Positions 9,182 to 17,116 of a stretch of 64,000 nucleotides of DNA are shown piece by piece; position 1 is the first letter of the stretch, and each line of letters starts with the position of its first letter. This DNA is from Streptococcus oralis subsp. dentisani. GTDB taxonomy: Bacteria; Bacillota; Bacilli; Lactobacillales; Streptococcaceae. The stretch spans positions 868,001-932,000 of the forward strand of contig NZ_CP034442.1 in NCBI RefSeq assembly GCF_007475365.1, written 5' to 3'. The position numbers and the translations under genes are program-made. The notes beneath the pieces were generated by a model, which was not told the DNA's origin, searched no databases, and was given only the letters and a program-made list of their open reading frames with translations.

Positions 9182-11368
9182 TTACAATTCTACTTTAGCA
9201 ACTGCTGTTTTAGCTGCAAGAGAACCAGTTTGTTCTAATTTAACAGATTTGAGAACATCTCCATTTGTGAAGACAACCACTGTTGAAGTTTCACGACCTG
9301 CTGCACGGATAGCATCCAAGTCAGCTGTAACAAGAAGATCACCAGCAGCAACCTTTTGTCCTTCAGAAACGTGAACTGTGAATGGTTTACCTTCAAGGCT
9401 TACAGTATCCAAACCGATGTGAACAAGTACTTCAAGACCTGCTTCAGTCACAAGACCAAGAGCGTGTTTTGTTGGGAAGATACTTGATACAGTACCAGAA
9501 ACTGGAGATACGATATTTCCATTGGCTGGTTCTACTGCAAAACCATCACCCATCATTTTTTGAGCAAAAACTGGGTCTTTCACTTGTTCCAAGGCAATGA
9601 CTTGACCGTCAGCTACTGAGTAGACTTCCTCAGTTACACCTTTAAAATGTACAGTATTTTGTTGAGCTTCTGTCATTTGACTTGGAAGAGTTTCAGGAAT
9701 TACTTCACCTGAGTCAAGGATATCTTGGATATCAGATTTCAACACGTCAGCTTTTGGTCCATAGATAGCTTGGACACCTTGTCCTTTCATGACAAGTCCC
9801 ATAGCTCCTTCTGCTTTCCATTCTTCCTCAGTACCAACGCGATCTGCATCCTTAACAGTTACACGAAGACGAGTCATACATGCATCTACATCTACGATGT
9901 TTGCACGACCACCAAGAAGGTTAATGATATTTACAGCTTGAGAAGCAGCGGCAACTTTTGTTTCACCTGAAGCTGCATCTTCTGATGCTCCTTCAGCAGT
10001 TTCATAGTTTCCGTTACGTCCTGGAGTTGCGTAGTTGAATTTCTTAATCATGAAGTTCGCGATGAAGTACATGATCACTGCAAAGAGGACAGTTACCCAG
10101 ATAAAGTTAATAATATCCATACCAAGACCAGCGTTGATAGCTAGCGGAGTACGAGTCAAGAATTCAATTGAACCGAATGAGTGCATACGAAGGTGAACAA
10201 TATCCGCCATAGCAAAGGCAGCACCTTGAACAAGAGCATACACTAGGTAAAGAGGCGTTGCGATAAACATAAACATATACTCGATAGGTTCAGTAACCCC
10301 TGTCAAGAATGTTGCAAGGGCTGTCGCAATCATCATACCCTTGTATTGGTGTTTCTTGTCAGCATCAACATTGCGGTAGATAGCAACGATGACACCCATC
10401 AAGATACCGAATGAACCGATCATTTGTCCAACTTTGAAACGAGCTGGGTGAACAGTATCTAACAATTGTTGGTAGTGACTTGCATCTGTACCTTTAAGGT
10501 TAACAAGGTCTGTTACCCATGCAAGCCATAGTGGGTCTTGACCAAATACTTGTGTACCTTTTGCTGCTCCAGTAAGGATTTCGTATGTTCCACCGAGAGC
10601 TGTATAGTTCATTGGGATAGTGAGCATGTGGTGAAGACCAAATGGCAAGAGCAAACGTTCCAAGGTACCATACAAGAATGGTGCGAGAATTGGTGCAGTT
10701 TCTTGTGAGTTGGCAATCCAAATACCAAAGCTATTGATACCTGTTTGAACTACTGGCCAGAAAGCAGCAAGTGCAATCGCTGCAATTGTTGAACGAAGAA
10801 TAACGACAAATGGTACAAAACGTTTACCATTAAAGAATGAAAGTGCGTCTGGAAGTTTACGGTAGTTGTAGTATTTGTTATAGGCAGTTGCCCCTACAAA
10901 ACCTGAGATAATCCCTACGAAGACACCCATGTTAAGGGCTGGTGCTTCAAGAACGCTGATAAAGTAGTCAGCAACCTTGATTGAGCCACCAAAGAGAGTA
11001 GTGACCATAGCCTCAGGGTTTTTCAGCATATCACCTGTAACACCGAAGATAGTACCTGTGATGCGGTTAATCAAGATGAAGGCAAGACCAGCAGCAAAAG
11101 CACCGCCAGCACGCTCTTTAGCCCAGCTGCCTCCGATAGCAAGGGCAAACAAGATATGAAGGTTACCAATAACCCCCCAACCAATTTGCTCAAGGATTCC
11201 ACCTGTAATCACTAGTGGAGCAAAGTTAGGGTTAATCATGACGAGTGATTTACCGATTGAAATCATCAATCCAGCGGCTGGCATAACAGCGATAACCACC
11301 ATCAAAGCCTTACCGAATTTCTGCCAAAACTCGAAAGACAAGACATTTTTGAATGTAGCTTTCATCAT
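9182..11368 (-). CDS. ptsG: PTS glucose-type transporter, fused EIICBA
   Basis: 728 residues, full length for a streptococcal glucose-family EIICBA. The order is an EIIC membrane domain with about ten hydrophobic segments (roughly 15-430), a linker, EIIB with the phosphorylated Cys497 in VDACMTRLRV, another linker, and a glucose-type EIIA with His650 in LVHIGLDTVSLEG. It imports and phosphorylates glucose or a related sugar at the membrane, using phosphate passed from HPr to His650 and then Cys497. Substrate may be broader than glucose. ATG at 11368 is followed by a second ATG; either could be used. It has its own promoter with a 25-bp palindromic operator immediately downstream of the likely start site, consistent with control by CcpA or another LacI-family repressor. 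Confidence 0.95.
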   Translation of the reverse strand: MMKATFKNVLSFEFWQKFGKALMVVIAVMPAAGLMISIGKSLVMINPNFAPLVITGGILEQIGWGVIGNLHILFALAIGGSWAKERAGGAFAAGLAFILINRITGTIFGVTGDMLKNPEAMVTTLFGGSIKVADYFISVLEAPALNMGVFVGIISGFVGATAYNKYYNYRKLPDALSFFNGKRFVPFVVILRSTIAAIALAAFWPVVQTGINSFGIWIANSQETAPILAPFLYGTLERLLLPFGLHHMLTIPMNYTALGGTYEILTGAAKGTQVFGQDPLWLAWVTDLVNLKGTDASHYQQLLDTVHPARFKVGQMIGSFGILMGVIVAIYRNVDADKKHQYKGMMIATALATFLTGVTEPIEYMFMFIATPLYLVYALVQGAAFAMADIVHLRMHSFGSIEFLTRTPLAINAGLGMDIINFIWVTVLFAVIMYFIANFMIKKFNYATPGRNGNYETAEGASEDAASGETKVAAASQAVNIINLLGGRANIVDVDACMTRLRVTVKDADRVGTEEEWKAEGAMGLVMKGQGVQAIYGPKADVLKSDIQDILDSGEVIPETLPSQMTEAQQNTVHFKGVTEEVYSVADGQVIALEQVKDPVFAQKMMGDGFAVEPANGNIVSPVSGTVSSIFPTKHALGLVTEAGLEVLVHIGLDTVSLEGKPFTVHVSEGQKVAAGDLLVTADLDAIRAAGRETSTVVVFTNGDVLKSVKLEQTGSLAAKTAVAKVEL

Positions 11369-11392
11369 TCAAATCTCCTTTATTTTATTTAG

Positions 11393-11417
11393 GCAAACGT
11401 TTTACGAAAACGTTTGC
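11393..11417. promoter_or_regulatory. 25-bp perfect palindrome, LacI/CcpA-type operator of ptsG
   Basis: Arms GCAAACGTTTT and AAAACGTTTGC separated by ACG. It contains two overlapping AACGTT half-site cores. It lies just downstream of the predicted transcription start, where a bound repressor would block elongation. It resembles cre sites but with two departures from the common consensus in each reading, so a dedicated LacI-family regulator is also possible. Confidence 0.85.
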
Positions 11418-11433
11418 ACTTATTTATAATTCA

Positions 11434-11461
11434 ATTATACCACTTTATTTTTTTTTGTAAA
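11434..11461 (-). promoter_or_regulatory. ptsG promoter
   Basis: Minus strand: TTTACA (11456-11461), 16-base spacer, TATAAT (11434-11439). The start point should fall near 11427, putting the palindrome at about +10 to +34. Confidence 0.85.
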
Positions 11462-11506
11462 GGCTTTTATAAAAAAATTGTCTACTTTTTTTAATTTTTA
11501 GAAGAA

Positions 11507-11536
11507 AAAAGAGAAGTTTACGAAAACTTCTCTTTT
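11507..11536 (-). terminator. Terminator after ftsX
   Basis: Thirteen-base perfect stem (aaaagagaagttt / aaacttctctttt) around a 4-base loop, about 50 bases past the ftsX stop. The minus strand continues with T-rich sequence. Confidence 0.85.
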
Positions 11537-11586
11537 AAAAATGTATCATTTTTCTGATTTGTTCTGCAATTTGCATTTATATCCAA

Positions 11587-12513
11587 TTAGATTTTCAAGA
11601 ATCGACGCATCGAAATTCCTGAACCAATTGAACCAATGAAAATTCCGATTACAAATAGTAGAACTGTCATCAAAGGGACAAACACATCTGGCGTAATCAT
11701 TGATAAGTTTTGACCTACCAAGGATTTATTGACCGATTGATAAACGATATTGTAAACAAAGAATACAAGAACTGAGGGAATCGCTGCGCCAAGCAAGCCA
11801 ATAAAAGCACCTTCTAGCAAGAATGGGCCACGGATATAACCATTTCTCGCTCCAACAAGACGCATGATCTGAATCTCACGACTACGTGAAATAATGGTAA
11901 TACGGATGGTATTGGAAATGAGGAAGACTGCGATAAAAATCAAGAGCCCTGCAATAACCAATCCCCAAACACGGATAAAGGAAGCCAGTTCGAAAAGTCG
12001 TTGAGTGTTGGCACCACCGTCTTGAACCTCAGATACCCCTTCAATTTTCTTGGCCTCTTCTGCTACTTTAGGAACATCACTCGGAGTATTGGTATCAACG
12101 ATATAGGCATCATAGAGAGGATTGGCATCCCCTTCAAAGACCTTCCAGTCATCCCCCATCGTTTCAGTCAATTTTTGATACTGCTCTTCCTTGCTTGAAA
12201 AAGTGACATTTTTAACACCTTGCATAGCTTTTAAGGCATCATAAACCTTGTGGTAGTCATTATTGGTAACTGTCTGACCTTCTTTTTCAATCGTTTCACT
12301 ATTATCTGCTACATCCTTACGAATGTAAACCATGACACGAACGTTGTTTTCAATATCGGTAGCCAGTTTCGCTGTATTAAAAATTACAGATGCAAACAGG
12401 GCAACGAGTGTCAAAGTAATCATAACCGAACTCACTGCTGCTACTGTCATCCAGCCATTTCGTTTTAAACTTTTGAGTGATTCAAATAAATGGCGAAAAA
12501 ATCTACTAATCAT
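11587..12513 (-). CDS. ftsX: Cell-division ABC-like permease FtsX
   Basis: 308 residues from the ATG at 12513 (MISRFFRHLFESLKSLKRNGW). Start codons further upstream would sit inside ftsE, and this start matches the usual pneumococcal protein. Topology is that of FtsX: a TM helix near residues 22-45, a large extracellular loop of about 130 residues, then three TM helices towards the C-terminus (MRRFLKI end). In streptococci the loop activates the PcsB peptidoglycan hydrolase during septation, driven by FtsE ATP hydrolysis. It overlaps the end of ftsE by 8 bases, which indicates translational coupling. Confidence 0.95.
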   Translation of the reverse strand: MISRFFRHLFESLKSLKRNGWMTVAAVSSVMITLTLVALFASVIFNTAKLATDIENNVRVMVYIRKDVADNSETIEKEGQTVTNNDYHKVYDALKAMQGVKNVTFSSKEEQYQKLTETMGDDWKVFEGDANPLYDAYIVDTNTPSDVPKVAEEAKKIEGVSEVQDGGANTQRLFELASFIRVWGLVIAGLLIFIAVFLISNTIRITIISRSREIQIMRLVGARNGYIRGPFLLEGAFIGLLGAAIPSVLVFFVYNIVYQSVNKSLVGQNLSMITPDVFVPLMTVLLFVIGIFIGSIGSGISMRRFLKI

Positions 12514-13198
12514 CGTATCCATATTCTCCTTTTGCTTCGTCACGAACGACACGGCCATTTTCAATGGCAATGACACGGTGGCGCAAGGTATTTACAATCT
12601 GGCTATTGTGAGTCGCCATCAAGACAGTCGTACCTTGGAGATTGATGCGTTCCAACAGATTCATAATTTCCCATGAATTATCTGGGTCCAAGTTTCCTGT
12701 CGGCTCATCGGCAATCAATACCTTAGGATTGTTCACAATCGCACGAGCAATCGCAATCCGTTGCTGCTCTCCACCTGAGAGTTCGTTAGGGAAAGAGCGA
12801 ACCTTGTGTTTCAAACCGACCAAGTCCAAGACTTCCATAACACGTTTTTTGATGTTGCGACGGTTCTCTCCGATAACTTCCATTGCGTAAGCAATATTTT
12901 CATAAACGGTTTTCTTGGGCAAGAGTTTGTAATCTTGAAAGACTACCCCAACACTGCGACGGAGTAGAGGGATATCTTTCTTCTTGATTTTAACCAAATT
13001 AAAGCCTGCAACTGTTAGGCTCCCTTTTTCAATCTTTACTTCTCGATATAAAGCTCGAATAAAGGTTGACTTCCCTGCTCCAGAAGGCCCAACGATATAG
13101 GCAAATTCTCCTGGTTCAATACTAAGAGAGACTCCACGGAGGGCAGTCGTTCCGTTATCGTATTTTTTGACAACATCTCGCATTTCAATGATTGACAT
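12506..13198 (-). CDS. ftsE: Cell-division ATP-binding protein FtsE
   Basis: 230 residues. Walker A GPSGAGKST at 37-45, Q-loop in VVFQDYKLLP, ABC signature LSGGEQQ, Walker B VLIADEPTGNLD, and H-loop in MATHNSQIV. It powers the FtsEX complex that couples the divisome to peptidoglycan hydrolysis. It begins 18 bases after the prfB stop and overlaps ftsX, so prfB-ftsE-ftsX form one transcription unit, as in other streptococci. Confidence 0.96.
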   Translation of the reverse strand: MSIIEMRDVVKKYDNGTTALRGVSLSIEPGEFAYIVGPSGAGKSTFIRALYREVKIEKGSLTVAGFNLVKIKKKDIPLLRRSVGVVFQDYKLLPKKTVYENIAYAMEVIGENRRNIKKRVMEVLDLVGLKHKVRSFPNELSGGEQQRIAIARAIVNNPKVLIADEPTGNLDPDNSWEIMNLLERINLQGTTVLMATHNSQIVNTLRHRVIAIENGRVVRDEAKGEYGYDD

Positions 13199-13216
13199 GT
13201 GAGTTCCTTTCTATTC

Positions 13217-14312
13217 TTAGCTGATTCGCCACTTGAGATAAGCGTCGATGAAACCATCAAGGTCTCCATCCATGACCTTATCTACCTGAGCGACTTCAAA
13301 GCTCGTACGGTGATCTTTTACCATGGTATAAGGTGTGAAGACATAAGAACGAATCTGACTTCCCCATGTGATTTCCTTTTTCTCACCTTTGAGGGAGTCG
13401 ACTTCCGCAGCTTTCTTTTCTTGCTCCATTTGATAGAGCTTGGCTTGCAACATCTTCATAGCACGATCTCTATTTCCATACTGGGTACGATCGACCGTTG
13501 ATTGGACGACAGTTCCCGTAGGAATGTGTGTCAAACGCACACCTGTTGAAACTTTATTGACGTTTTGTCCACCAGCACCACCTGAACGGAAGGTATCCAT
13601 TTTAATATCATCCTCACGGATTTCCACTTCGATGGTATCATCCAACTCAGGCATAACCTCAACGGATGTAAATGAAGTATGGCGGCGTTTGGCAGAGTCA
13701 AATGGTGAAATACGTACCAAACGGTGAACACCCATTTCTGACTTGAGAAGGCCGTAGGCATTTGGGCCTTCAAAAGACAAGGTCACAGACTTGATGCCCG
13801 CTTCATCACCAGCTTGGTAATCCAAGACTTCAACTTTAAAGCCTTTTGCATTTCCATAACGAGTGTACATACGGAGCAACATATCACCCCAGTCCTGAGC
13901 CTCAGTACCTCCAGAACCTGGATGGATCTCCAAGATGGCATTATTGTGGTCATAAGGTTCTGACAAGAGAAGCGTCATCTCGTAGCTGGTCATCATCTTA
14001 TCCAGTTCTGTCAACTGTTCGACCAGTTCATCATGGACTGACTCGTCTTCTGCTAAAAAGTCCAATAAAATTTCAACTTCATCCTGCAACTCTTCCATTT
14101 TACGGAAGGTGTTGTAGGTGTTTTTTAATTCATTTAATTCTTGCGACGTTTTTTGGGCCGCGATATTATCGTTCCAAAAATCAGGTTCTGTCATCTTGTT
14201 TTCCAAGATGGCAATCTCTTCCTCTAGTCCTTCGAGGTCAAAGAGACCCCCTGAAAGAAGCTAATTTTTCACGATTTGCGTCAATTTTTTGACGAATTTC
14301 TGAAATGTCCAT
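13217..14312 (-). CDS. prfB: Peptide chain release factor 2, programmed +1 frameshift
   Basis: The gene starts at the ATG at 14310-14312 ([20 protein letters not shown]) and reads 24 codons to an in-frame TGA at 14238-14240. The context is the classical RF2 site: AGGGGG, TCT, CTT, TGA, C. A +1 shift on CTT continues at GAC (14239-14237) for 340 more residues, giving a 364-residue product, normal for RF2. GGQ ([10 protein letters not shown]) contacts the peptidyl-transferase centre, and SPF ([11 protein letters not shown]) is the stop-codon recognition motif. The internal UGA is the RF2 autoregulatory switch: low RF2 lets ribosomes shift frame. It should not be annotated as a pseudogene or started at the later ATG (14206). 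Confidence 0.97.
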
Positions 14313-14338
14313 AAATACTCCTTTATTCACATCGTTTC

Positions 14339-14347
14339 ATTATACCA
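14339..14347 (-). promoter_or_regulatory. Extended -10 promoter of prfB-ftsE-ftsX
   Basis: TGGTATAAT on the minus strand, about 30 bases before the prfB start. Confidence 0.6.
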
Positions 14348-14402
14348 CATTCTCTCATTTCTTTCCATATTTTGCTTGTTATTTCAAATTATAAGCAAAA
14401 AA

Positions 14403-14418
14403 GAGGGCTTTCACCCTC
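14403..14418 (-). terminator. Terminator after the CBS protein gene
   Basis: Short GAGGG/CCCTC stem followed on the minus strand by TTTTTT, directly after the stop at 14423. Confidence 0.75.
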
Positions 14419-14422
14419 CATT

Positions 14423-15079
14423 TTATAACTTTTTAGCAGAGGTTCGAGCAATCTCCTCTACTTGGATACCTTGCGCTTCAAATTTCTCCTTCAGGAAGGT
14501 TAAATCAATCGTCCCATCAATTTGAACTTCAATCACGACCTTACCATCCTTGCGCGGAATATTGACTGTGTGTGAAATATTCAGATTTTCTTCTACAATC
14601 AAGGTCACAATCTTGCCCAAAACCCCGACTTCATTTTCCGTAATAAACCGAACGCGAATACCTTCCTCGCCGTAGCCAGCAATTTCTAGAAAGGCTTGAA
14701 AAACATCACGATCTGTAATCACACCGTAAACCTGTTGGTTGTCCACAACTGGAAGAATACCGATTTTATTCTTCAACATGAGATAGGTCGCATCTTCTAG
14801 ACTAGCATAACCTGAGACTGTTATGACATCCCGAATCATGACGTCTTTGACTTTGGTCTTATTGAGAAGATAATTCATCTCATAGATAGAGAGGCTGGTT
14901 GCTTTAGATGGGCTGGCTTCCGCAATGGTTCCTTCTGTTACAAGACCAACCAATTGGTCATTTTCGATAACAGGTAAACGGTGCAAGCCTTGCTCGCGCA
15001 TCAAATCTGCTGCATGTGCTACAGTCGTATCTGGACTGATATAAACTACCTTGCGGGTCATAAAATCTTTAACTGCCAT
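14423..15079 (-). CDS. CBS-pair and ACT domain protein (AcuB-like)
   Basis: 218 residues: two CBS motifs (about 7-60, containing HRLPVIEND-QLVGLVTEG; and about 78-130, containing GILPVVDNQQVYGVITDRDVF) followed by an ACT-like domain (about 140-210). CBS pairs bind adenine nucleotides and ACT domains bind small metabolites, so this is probably a ligand-sensing regulator; its target is unknown. In pneumococci it lies between prfB and the liv operon, and the order is kept here except for the 5.3-kb accessory insertion at 15212-20511. Its own promoter (15109-15137) and terminator make it monocistronic. Confidence 0.85.
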   Translation of the reverse strand: MAVKDFMTRKVVYISPDTTVAHAADLMREQGLHRLPVIENDQLVGLVTEGTIAEASPSKATSLSIYEMNYLLNKTKVKDVMIRDVITVSGYASLEDATYLMLKNKIGILPVVDNQQVYGVITDRDVFQAFLEIAGYGEEGIRVRFITENEVGVLGKIVTLIVEENLNISHTVNIPRKDGKVVIEVQIDGTIDLTFLKEKFEAQGIQVEEIARTSAKKL

Positions 15080-15108
15080 GAGACTTCTCCTTCTTTATTG
15101 CTACTATA

Positions 15109-15137
15109 ATTATACACTTTCTTACAAAAACTATCAA
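15109..15137 (-). promoter_or_regulatory. Promoter of the CBS protein gene
   Basis: Minus strand: TTGATA (15132-15137), 17-base spacer, TATAAT (15109-15114). Confidence 0.8.
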
Positions 15138-15184
15138 ACGCTTTCATCTCTTTTTCAATATTTTATATCGTTCAATCACAAAAA

Positions 15185-15206
15185 AGAGAGAAACAGCCTT
15201 CTCTCT
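15185..15206 (-). terminator. Terminator after the second permease gene
   Basis: Perfect 8-base stem (agagagaa / ttctctct) with a 6-base loop followed by TTTTT on the minus strand, just past the stop at 15212. It ends the accessory operon. Confidence 0.78.
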
Positions 15207-15211
15207 TAAAC

Positions 15212-16639
15212 TTAAATTGTAACGGAATCTCGATCCTTGATTATATAGCGTTTTAAAGGAGTTAAGCTAGCTAGCCAGTACAATAGACCACCAAAGATCG
15301 CAGTAAAGCCACTACCAGTTGTGAGCAAAAACATAGGACTCTGGATGTGCTTTGTTATCGGGTTGTAAACAAATAATACCGTAACTAATAAGGAAATGAT
15401 TACACAAGATAATCCCACCCAGTTAAAACCATTTGTAAACTCATAGGCGTCATGTCCTTCAAGGAAATAGGCTGAACGCAAATCGAGTTTTCGTTTTCTT
15501 AAGATAAAGTAGTCAACAACAATCATTCCGATAATGGGGCCTTGGATATAGGCCGCCAGCGAGATGAAGGAACCGAAGTATTCATCCACTCCTCCCCAAA
15601 TCGTAAGTAGGCTCACATAAACCATGGCAATCCAAACCATTAGTTTATAACTTACTTTGGGCATCCCGCTTTTTACAATCATACAGTTCACGTACGATCC
15701 TGTACCCTGAGTTCCAATATTAGCAAAAGCTACCAGTAGTAAACTTAAAAGCGCAAAGGCTGGTGTGCTTAGAGTTGAAAGCATCGTCGTTGGATCACTT
15801 TCATAAACACCTGTTTTGACAAACATGGCCAAAGCCATCACCCCACCTGTCGCTGCAAAGAATGGCGCAACAACCCCGTATGACAAGGCTGTAGCCCAAT
15901 AGCCACTACGTTCTGATTTTGCCAAACGTGGCAAGACAAAGGCTTGTGTAGACCAAGAAAAGGCTACAGCCACATTTCCTTCCCCTGACATCATAAAACG
16001 TTCAATCGGTGTCAAATTTTCTTGAATGGCAGGTTGGACATTCATAATATCCTTAATCGGAACCGCAACAAAACAGATTCCAACAATGATTAGCCCAACA
16101 AATAACAAGGCAACCACTAGAAAGCGATTAGTGCCTTTAATCACCTCTGGACCGCCAAGAGCAATCAGCGTTCCAAGAAGAACACAGAGAGTGCCTAGAA
16201 TCGGTGCCCATACTCCCTTATCTAAACCAAGTCCAAAATTATTTCCCAAATGAATCATGGAGCTAGCAAAAAGATTGGCGGTAACAGCGTACCAACCAAA
16301 ATTCGCCAGACTAATCACAGTTGATAGAACAGCTACCCCTTTTCTACCTAGAACAGCTCTCAACCAAATCCACAAATCAATTCCATATTTAACTGCAAAC
16401 AGAATTGGGAGACATTCAATAAAGACCCAGATAATGTTGAAACTAAAAATATTAATCAACATTTGATTAAAGGTCAAATATTGAGCTACATAAGCTCCTT
16501 GGGTATAACACCAAGTTGCGATGGCAAAACCACTTGTCGATAAGAAGAGATCCCAGAAAGAATACTGACGATCCTTGTTGGTCATGGGAACGATTCCCGT
16601 TATCGTCTCCTGTTGAATGAAGTCATTCATTTTGGACAT
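15212..16639 (-). CDS. NCS1-type (cytosine/purine permease family) transporter, duplicate copy
   Basis: 475 residues with about 12 hydrophobic segments and the overall look of the nucleobase:cation symporter-1 family. It aligns without gaps to the permease at 17117-18544. I count 28 differences (about 94% identity), with the first 98 residues identical. One striking change is Gly169 here versus Trp169 in the other copy, in a hydrophobic segment after PEVIK. The ribosome binding site (AGGAGG) lies in the last codons (MTGGIQ) of a decayed small ORF, which may be why that scrap of sequence is conserved. No own promoter is apparent, so expression probably depends on read-through from the upstream permease. 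The substrate is unknown; the neighbouring LicC/LicA-like fusion argues against assuming cytosine. Confidence 0.88.
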   Translation of the reverse strand: MSKMNDFIQQETITGIVPMTNKDRQYSFWDLFLSTSGFAIATWCYTQGAYVAQYLTFNQMLINIFSFNIIWVFIECLPILFAVKYGIDLWIWLRAVLGRKGVAVLSTVISLANFGWYAVTANLFASSMIHLGNNFGLGLDKGVWAPILGTLCVLLGTLIALGGPEVIKGTNRFLVVALLFVGLIIVGICFVAVPIKDIMNVQPAIQENLTPIERFMMSGEGNVAVAFSWSTQAFVLPRLAKSERSGYWATALSYGVVAPFFAATGGVMALAMFVKTGVYESDPTTMLSTLSTPAFALLSLLLVAFANIGTQGTGSYVNCMIVKSGMPKVSYKLMVWIAMVYVSLLTIWGGVDEYFGSFISLAAYIQGPIIGMIVVDYFILRKRKLDLRSAYFLEGHDAYEFTNGFNWVGLSCVIISLLVTVLFVYNPITKHIQSPMFLLTTGSGFTAIFGGLLYWLASLTPLKRYIIKDRDSVTI

Positions 16640-17108
16640 TTTATTGAATACCTCCTGTCATGGCTAGGATAATCAGAATATGATTGACTAGAATCATATC
16701 AATTACTTATGTAAAATAAACTTTTAAGAAAGGGGAGATAAATACATATAGATTAAGGCTTTCATTTTTTAGTTTCACCTACAACTAATTGTTCAAGTTC
16801 AATACCAATTCTCATATTGTCAGTCCTCCGACTAAAAATTAATCTTAGTTGACCATACCGCCCACTATAGTGGTACCAAATATAGAAAAACTCACCTAAT
16901 AGATTTACAGGCACTCTCCTGAAATAATCCTCACAAAGGAGTAATAGTATGATGCCCCAAACGCCTGATCTAGATAGCTGTATTTCATTTTCACATCTGG
17001 AACTTCTTCTAAAGAGATTTCAAGTACCCGTTCAGCCTATTCTACCGTATCAATAAAGATTTTCTAAAGCCTCCAGCAGGGGGCATACTTGAGTATTTCT
17101 AATCAATC
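16640..17108 (-). pseudogene. Decayed duplicate of the kinase 3' end and small membrane peptide gene
   Basis: This stretch aligns, with many substitutions and indels, to 18545-19037. The part at 16830-17108 corresponds to the last roughly 100 codons of the fusion kinase. The part at 16645-16815 corresponds to the 61-residue peptide gene. The peptide relic still has a GGAGG site and an ATG at 16815, but runs into TGA at 16762-16764 after 17 codons (MRIGIELEQLVVGETKK; the intact version begins MKPTSEIEELVANETKRR). Its last six codons, MTGGIQ, remain intact because they hold the ribosome binding site of the permease at 15212. Together with the two permeases this shows a tandem duplication of about 1.93 kb. 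Confidence 0.85.
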
Positions 17109-17116
17109 CTCTATCC

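Noticed and set aside
13217..14206. prfB as a 329-residue protein starting at 14206 or as a pseudogene
   Set aside because: The upstream 24 codons and canonical RF2 frameshift signal are intact and give the full 364-residue protein.
16640..17116. A riboswitch or sRNA in the gap between the two permease genes
   Set aside because: The sequence is explained by alignment to the kinase and small-peptide genes upstream; no independent structure is needed.
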